Origin: an uncultured Paludibaculum sp.
GTDB lineage: Bacteria > Acidobacteriota > Terriglobia > Bryobacterales > Bryobacteraceae
DNA: 64,000 nucleotides
Reading direction: 5' to 3'
Assembly: GCF_963665245.1 (NCBI RefSeq)
Contig: NZ_OY762269.1
Span: forward strand, 3,230,501-3,294,500
A model generated the notes under the pieces. The model was not told the DNA's origin. It was given only the letters and a program-made list of their open reading frames with translations, and searched no databases. Of the stretch, positions 60,273 to 64,000 are shown in pieces. The stretch's first letter is position 1, and each line of letters starts with the position of its first letter. Both the position numbers and the translations under genes were made by a program.

Positions 60273-62093
60273 CTAGGGCTGCGGTGGAGGCGAGGAGCCG
60301 ATCCGGCACACGGACTTGCCATCACCAGCGTCGGCATAGACAGCATAGGGACCCGGTTGGTCGCCGGAAGCAGCATAAGCGTCCCAACCGGCGGCGGAAA
60401 GTGTCTCATTTGTCTGCGCCGCTGCCACAGCCGGGCGGAACTTGCCGGTGACCCCGAAGCCGCGGATTGTGCCGGACTGGTCCGCCACCCAAACGCCTGG
60501 CGTCAACGCCCCCTTGACTTGATTCCACGCCCAACCGGTCAGCAATACTCCGCGTCCGTCGGCAACCATGCGCGCCGATTCCACACGCCCCTGACAGGTG
60601 GAACTGGGCGCCAGGCGGAAATGCGACAGCAGCGGCGACCCGATCAGGCTGGCTTCCCGGTGTGGAAACATCGACCTGCCCAGAGTCCGTTGAGTAGCTT
60701 GCTCCACTGCGGCGACCAGTGTCACCGAACTCATGGTTCTTTCAATTCGAGGGGTGTCGGGCACGCCAACGGAGAAGGACACGGTCGCGGCCGCCTGATC
60801 CCTTTCCAGACTCGCGAAGTTGGACCCGGTAGCCTGGTGGGAACGGCGGGTGGCTACCGCCGACAGCACCAGCACGACGCACCAGGCGGCACGAATTGCG
60901 CCGGCGTGTGACTGGAGGCGCGAGAGGTACGTAGTAACGAGTCCTGCCAGGCTGATCCAGAAGATCAATGCCATGGTTGTGTACCTTCCAGAGAGCGCCT
61001 GTTCGATGGAGATGCCGCTGCGTCCCACTGCGATGAATGCGGCGGTTGAAAGGGTGACCAGCAGTGTCACCCCGTAGCTGGTCTCCGCCTGAGTCGCACT
61101 CGAACGGATGACAAACACGATGCGGGCCAAAACGTAGATCGCCGCCGCGACGCCGGCCGCTGAGATTAGATAGGTGACTGGATGCGCTAGCCAGTTCACG
61201 ATGCCTGACGGCTGGCCGAAGAACGGCGATCCCAGCAGCAGAAGCGAATACTGCAGCAACTGCATGGGCTTGGTGAGCGATTCCAGGGGACTGCCAGTGC
61301 CTGCTGAGGGCTGATAGTGGTAAAAATAGACCGCCATGGCTGCTGCAAAGGTCACAGCCATGGGGAGAATGATCCGTTTCGGCAGGCGTGATACCGCCGC
61401 GAACACCAGTACCGCGGGCCAGATGAGCATGCCGTGGGCGAACGAGAACATCGACCATAGGGCCAAGCCCAAGATGGCAATCAGCAGGCGATTTGTCTCC
61501 AGGCCTGCATGCTGCCGCGCTGCGAGCTTTGGCAGGAGGATGGCTATGGCGAGGAGTCCAAAGTTCGAGCACACGATCTGGATCTGGTAGGGCAGGAACA
61601 GGTTCTCAGCCTGTAGGAACCAGAACATCAAGACGAGCACAAAACCGGAAAAGACGAGTTTTACCGGCCTCCCAACCCGCTGTTCGCGCCAGACCGGAAA
61701 AGCCAGCAGAGCCGCGCATCCGGTCTGAAGCGCTAATTCACAGATGGACAGGAAGCCATTGCTGCCGCCGAAGTAGTGGTAATCGAGAAAGAAGAAGAGA
61801 CCGGGTATCACCAACCGGTGTTCGTTGTACTGCCCATAGAGATTGCGCAGAAACCCAAATTCGTACAGCCGGCTCAACCAGATCCACTGGTCCCCGAACG
61901 GGTAGGAGACGTGGTGCTTCAGGATGAACGTCATGTCGGCGAGCACCACGACGATCGCGGCGATCGCGACGCTGGCCGCCAATAGCTCCGCTGCGCGTCC
62001 CGTGGTCAACCACTTACGCCGCGGTGGCGTCGCGCGAGTTTGGCCCGCTGGCTTTCGGGATCGCTTGTGCGGCCCGGGTTTCGTCGCCCTCAT
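60273..62093 (-). CDS. Polytopic membrane protein, GT-C-like, unknown
   Basis: 606-aa membrane protein. A basic N-terminus (KRSRKPAGQTRATPPRRK) precedes about ten membrane segments up to residue 420. SYPFGDQWIWLSRLYEFGF in the first periplasmic loop and VIPGLFFFLDYHYFGGSNG resemble the acidic loops of GT-C glycosyltransferase-like proteins. The C-terminal 170 residues are soluble and end Pro-rich. No named family recognised. Between this gene and the TIR gene are 287 bases holding AAGGGGACGTCC-like sequence. Confidence 0.7.
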   Translation of the reverse strand: MRATKPGPHKRSRKPAGQTRATPPRRKWLTTGRAAELLAASVAIAAIVVVLADMTFILKHHVSYPFGDQWIWLSRLYEFGFLRNLYGQYNEHRLVIPGLFFFLDYHYFGGSNGFLSICELALQTGCAALLAFPVWREQRVGRPVKLVFSGFVLVLMFWFLQAENLFLPYQIQIVCSNFGLLAIAILLPKLAARQHAGLETNRLLIAILGLALWSMFSFAHGMLIWPAVLVFAAVSRLPKRIILPMAVTFAAAMAVYFYHYQPSAGTGSPLESLTKPMQLLQYSLLLLGSPFFGQPSGIVNWLAHPVTYLISAAGVAAAIYVLARIVFVIRSSATQAETSYGVTLLVTLSTAAFIAVGRSGISIEQALSGRYTTMALIFWISLAGLVTTYLSRLQSHAGAIRAAWCVVLVLSAVATRRSHQATGSNFASLERDQAAATVSFSVGVPDTPRIERTMSSVTLVAAVEQATQRTLGRSMFPHREASLIGSPLLSHFRLAPSSTCQGRVESARMVADGRGVLLTGWAWNQVKGALTPGVWVADQSGTIRGFGVTGKFRPAVAAAQTNETLSAAGWDAYAASGDQPGPYAVYADAGDGKSVCRIGSSPPPQP

Positions 62094-62269
62094 CTAGCTT
62101 GAAAGTACGCCTGTTGCCGGCGACGCTTCATCATATCCCAATTCTTGTCCTGAAAATGCGATGGGAGAGTTTTCCCGGATCATCTCGCCGAGGCTCGTTG
62201 AACTGGTGTGCAAGCCGGATGCAGCAGATCCGCATTCACGGCGAGAACGAATACCGAGTGTACGAGTAC

Positions 62270-62413
62270 CTACGTGGCGGCTGGGCCTCGGCGACTCCTG
62301 CAGAACAGATCCGAGTGCGTTCCCGTGCGAACGAGGGGAAGGTCCTCGCCATCAATCCTGTAGATCAGTAGCCAATCCGGTTCGATGTGGCAGTCGCGGA
62401 AGTGCTTCCACTC
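62270..62413 (-). pseudogene. Truncated YafQ-type toxin remnant
   Basis: On the minus strand the frame reads HFRDCHIEPDWLLIYRIDGE, then LVRTGTHSDLF. That is the C-terminal half of YafQ/RelE-family mRNA interferase toxins (catalytic-site CHIEPDWLLIY region). The N-terminal half and any antitoxin gene are missing. Upstream the frame enters the repeat at 62420-62488, so no proper toxin start exists. It is a decayed toxin-antitoxin locus. Confidence 0.75.
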
Positions 62414-62419
62414 AGAAAA

Positions 62420-62488
62420 TGGAATTCTAGAGATTCTGGTATTGAATGTTTGCGCCAAAAAACGATCGTGACGGACCAGTGACGTCCC
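62420..62488 (+). repeat. Partial third copy of the 0.27-kb repeat
   Basis: About 69 bases match the last part of copies 1 and 2: TGGAATTCT, then GGTATTGAAT and a T/C-changed tail ending GACGTCC. Similarity is about three quarters. It starts within ten bases of the toxin remnant, whose 5' half is absent. The hairpin part is not present. Confidence 0.6.
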
Positions 62489-62541
62489 GATTTCCATGCC
62501 AATCAGGGGCGGCGTGCTGCCATGCTGAGACCATAACCAAC

Positions 62542-63531
62542 ATGCAGACGCCGCCCAACTCATTGAACTGGTCCACACCTCCGAGAGTTCTCGTCTACGG
62601 TGCGGGTGTCGTTGGAACTCTGTTTGCCTCCCGGCTGAAGCGTGCTGGTCAGGATGTCACAGTGCTGGCGCGTGGGAGGCGGCTCACCGATATTCGGGAG
62701 CATGGTCTTGTTCTCGAAAATCAAAGTACAGACGAGCGTACCGTCACCCTGGTGACGGCCATTGACCACCTGGCACCTGACTCCACATATGACTTGATCT
62801 TTGTCGTTATGCGCAAGAACCAGGTCGATGCAGTTCTGCCAGCGTTGGCTGCGGCACGCAAGGTGTCGACGATCTGCTTCATGGTGAATACCGCGTCTGG
62901 CTACACCATGTGGAGCGAGGCAGTTGGGCGCGAGCGGCTACTCCTTGGCTTTCCGGGGGCTGGGGGCGTCAGAGAAGGTCCCGTCGTCCGCTACGCGTTT
63001 GCGCCCACATGGATGCAGCCGACTACGTTCGGAGAGCCAGCCGGGCAGGTCACAGCCCGCCTCAAGGCCGTACTGCGGATGTTTCGCAGCGCGGATCTAC
63101 CGGTTACCACCTGCTCCGACATGCGAGCGTGGTTGACTTCACACGTGGCGCTAGTCAGCCCACTGGCGAACGGCATCTACCTCGCCGGTGGCGGCAATTG
63201 CCGGTTGGCAAAGCAGGTAGACACAGTTCGACTGATGGTGGACGCGATCCGAGAGGGATTCGCTGTCGTGCGTGCGGCAGGTTTGAATGTGGTGCCCTTC
63301 CAACTTCGACTGGTGGAACGCACGCCGGAGGCGCTTGTTGTTTCCGCGCTGCGGGCGTGGGCAGGCACCGGCCATTTCGAGACGGTCGCTAAGGCACACG
63401 CAATTGCGGCAGCGGACGAAATGCGGGTCCTCGCCCACGAGTTTGCCTTGCTGGCCCGGACGGTCGGCGTCAGGACCCCCGCGATCGATCGTTTAAGAGA
63501 AGCGTGTGACATCTTTGCTCGACGACCCTAG
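62542..63531 (+). CDS. Ketopantoate reductase/ApbA family protein
   Basis: 329-aa Rossmann-fold oxidoreductase. VLVYGAGVVGTLFASRLKRAG is the NADP-binding loop, VLARGRRLTDIREHGLVL follows as in PanE, and VVMRKNQVDAVLPAL is the next core strand. The C-terminal helical domain has less similarity to PanE, and the catalytic Lys of the LKVWTKLAVN region is not clear (WLTSHVALVSPLANGIY instead), so pantothenate synthesis is doubtful. It may be a paralogue with another substrate. ATG 62542 is chosen; the upstream extension overlaps the repeat. Confidence 0.8.
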   Translation: MQTPPNSLNWSTPPRVLVYGAGVVGTLFASRLKRAGQDVTVLARGRRLTDIREHGLVLENQSTDERTVTLVTAIDHLAPDSTYDLIFVVMRKNQVDAVLPALAAARKVSTICFMVNTASGYTMWSEAVGRERLLLGFPGAGGVREGPVVRYAFAPTWMQPTTFGEPAGQVTARLKAVLRMFRSADLPVTTCSDMRAWLTSHVALVSPLANGIYLAGGGNCRLAKQVDTVRLMVDAIREGFAVVRAAGLNVVPFQLRLVERTPEALVVSALRAWAGTGHFETVAKAHAIAAADEMRVLAHEFALLARTVGVRTPAIDRLREACDIFARRP

Positions 63532-64000
63532 TGGGCATTTGCGCATCGGGCATCCCACTCGCACCAAGCATCTCGGCGAGGCAATCACCTGACGCCTTCC
63601 CGTTCCGCGGAAGGGGGAACGGGACCGCCTTTCGGAACTTGTTGTAAGTATGTGTCTTATCAGTCGAGGAGGGATCCGCCAGTGCAGCCGCCCCGCTACG
63701 AACCCCGACCGTAAGGGCGGGGTCTCCGCTCGCTGCGAACCGCGCACGTCAGTAAGCGGGTATCGGTTCCGGGATCGTCTTCAATGGAGTGGAAGCCCGT
63801 GACGCAGATCCTAAGGGAAGAAGAAATCACCTACAACCTCTGCTTCGCAAGCCTGCTTCGTGGGGTATGCCTCCAGGCTTGCGGGCCGGCTTTCGAGCCG
63901 GCCTCCTTCCCCAAAACCGCCGCCTGACCCCAAACCCCGTTCAATTGACTACTTCGCCCCACGGGAGTAATACCCCGTCCGAGCGCGAACCCGGGCACCC
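63532..64000. other. Terminal intergenic region with stable hairpins
   Basis: No supported gene to the window edge. It holds a REP-like hairpin ACCCCGACC-GTAA-GGGCGGGGT (63702-63723, one mismatch). A pair of adjacent hairpins follows: CGCAAGCCTG/CAGGCTTGCG (63846-63855 with 63874-63883), then GGCCGGCT-TTCG-AGCCGGCC (63884-63903) with a UUCG tetraloop. The block could be a small structured RNA or a strong terminator for an upstream message. It is not a known riboswitch to my eye. Confidence 0.55.

Noticed and set aside
62446..62541. N-terminal extension of the ketopantoate reductase-like protein
   Set aside because: Lies partly in the repeat copy and has no similarity to the family; the Rossmann start follows ATG 62542.

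Overview
The window is GC-rich bacterial chromosome that most resembles a soil Acidobacteriota of the Bryobacterales/Solibacter type. Evidence: two very large MacB/FtsX-type permeases of the acidobacterial ADOP kind, one with its own PadR regulator; a TIGR02999-type ECF sigma factor joined to a Ser/Thr kinase with TPRs; a gene with the N-terminal SERRLAANRANA..STGPRT..GK signature that recurs in these genomes; futalosine-type menaquinone genes; and short GCTGATAGCTGA-like intergenic repeats. The genus assignment is inference. I see no tRNA, rRNA, CRISPR array, intact transposase or origin.

Layout. 0-5 kb: ADOP permease, then two uncharacterised genes, the second ending in 135-bp tandem repeats that run up to xdhC. 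5-13.8 kb: a tightly packed plus-strand run (xdhC, mocA-like, AsmA-like, coiled-coil/GAF-like protein, lytic transglycosylase, aminotransferase, small hypothetical), most joined by overlapping start and stop codons. 13.8-17.2 kb: larB and a DUF192 lipoprotein, head-to-head with a UbiA-family prenyltransferase and mqnE (menaquinone by the futalosine route). 17.3-24.2 kb: marR-clc pair, a secreted protein, an aminotransferase, a quinone oxidoreductase with a membrane protein, and an alkyltransferase-like protein. 24.3-29.6 kb: ilvB-ilvN-ilvC-cimA operon making branched-chain amino acids, with citramalate as the isoleucine precursor. It is preceded by what looks like a classical leader-peptide attenuator. 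29.6-36.3 kb: ADOP permease, PadR regulator with a strong operator, and a 1196-aa membrane protein of unknown family. 36.5-42.5 kb: TPR-thioredoxin protein, M23 peptidase, ECF sigma-kinase pair.

42.4-45.4 kb is the most unusual locus. A YcaO enzyme with an N-terminal zinc-knuckle domain shares a back-to-back promoter with two tandem paralogues of unknown family (57% identical, gapless, two conserved cysteines). The YcaO gene overlaps the kinase gene tail to tail by 82 bp. 45.4-54.8 kb holds alkaline phosphatase, a DUF4159 protein, a sigma/anti-sigma pair, an ACT protein with a KdsC-like phosphatase, a KDG-kinase-like protein and gnd, with two kinds of intergenic repeat.

54.8-64 kb looks like an accessory region: sparse genes, a near-identical 0.27-kb direct repeat flanking a secreted protein gene, a third partial copy abutting a truncated YafQ-type toxin remnant, and a TIR-domain protein with an unassigned C-terminal half. 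The best candidates for something undescribed are the YcaO/paralogue locus, the TIR protein, the repeat family and the ilv attenuator.
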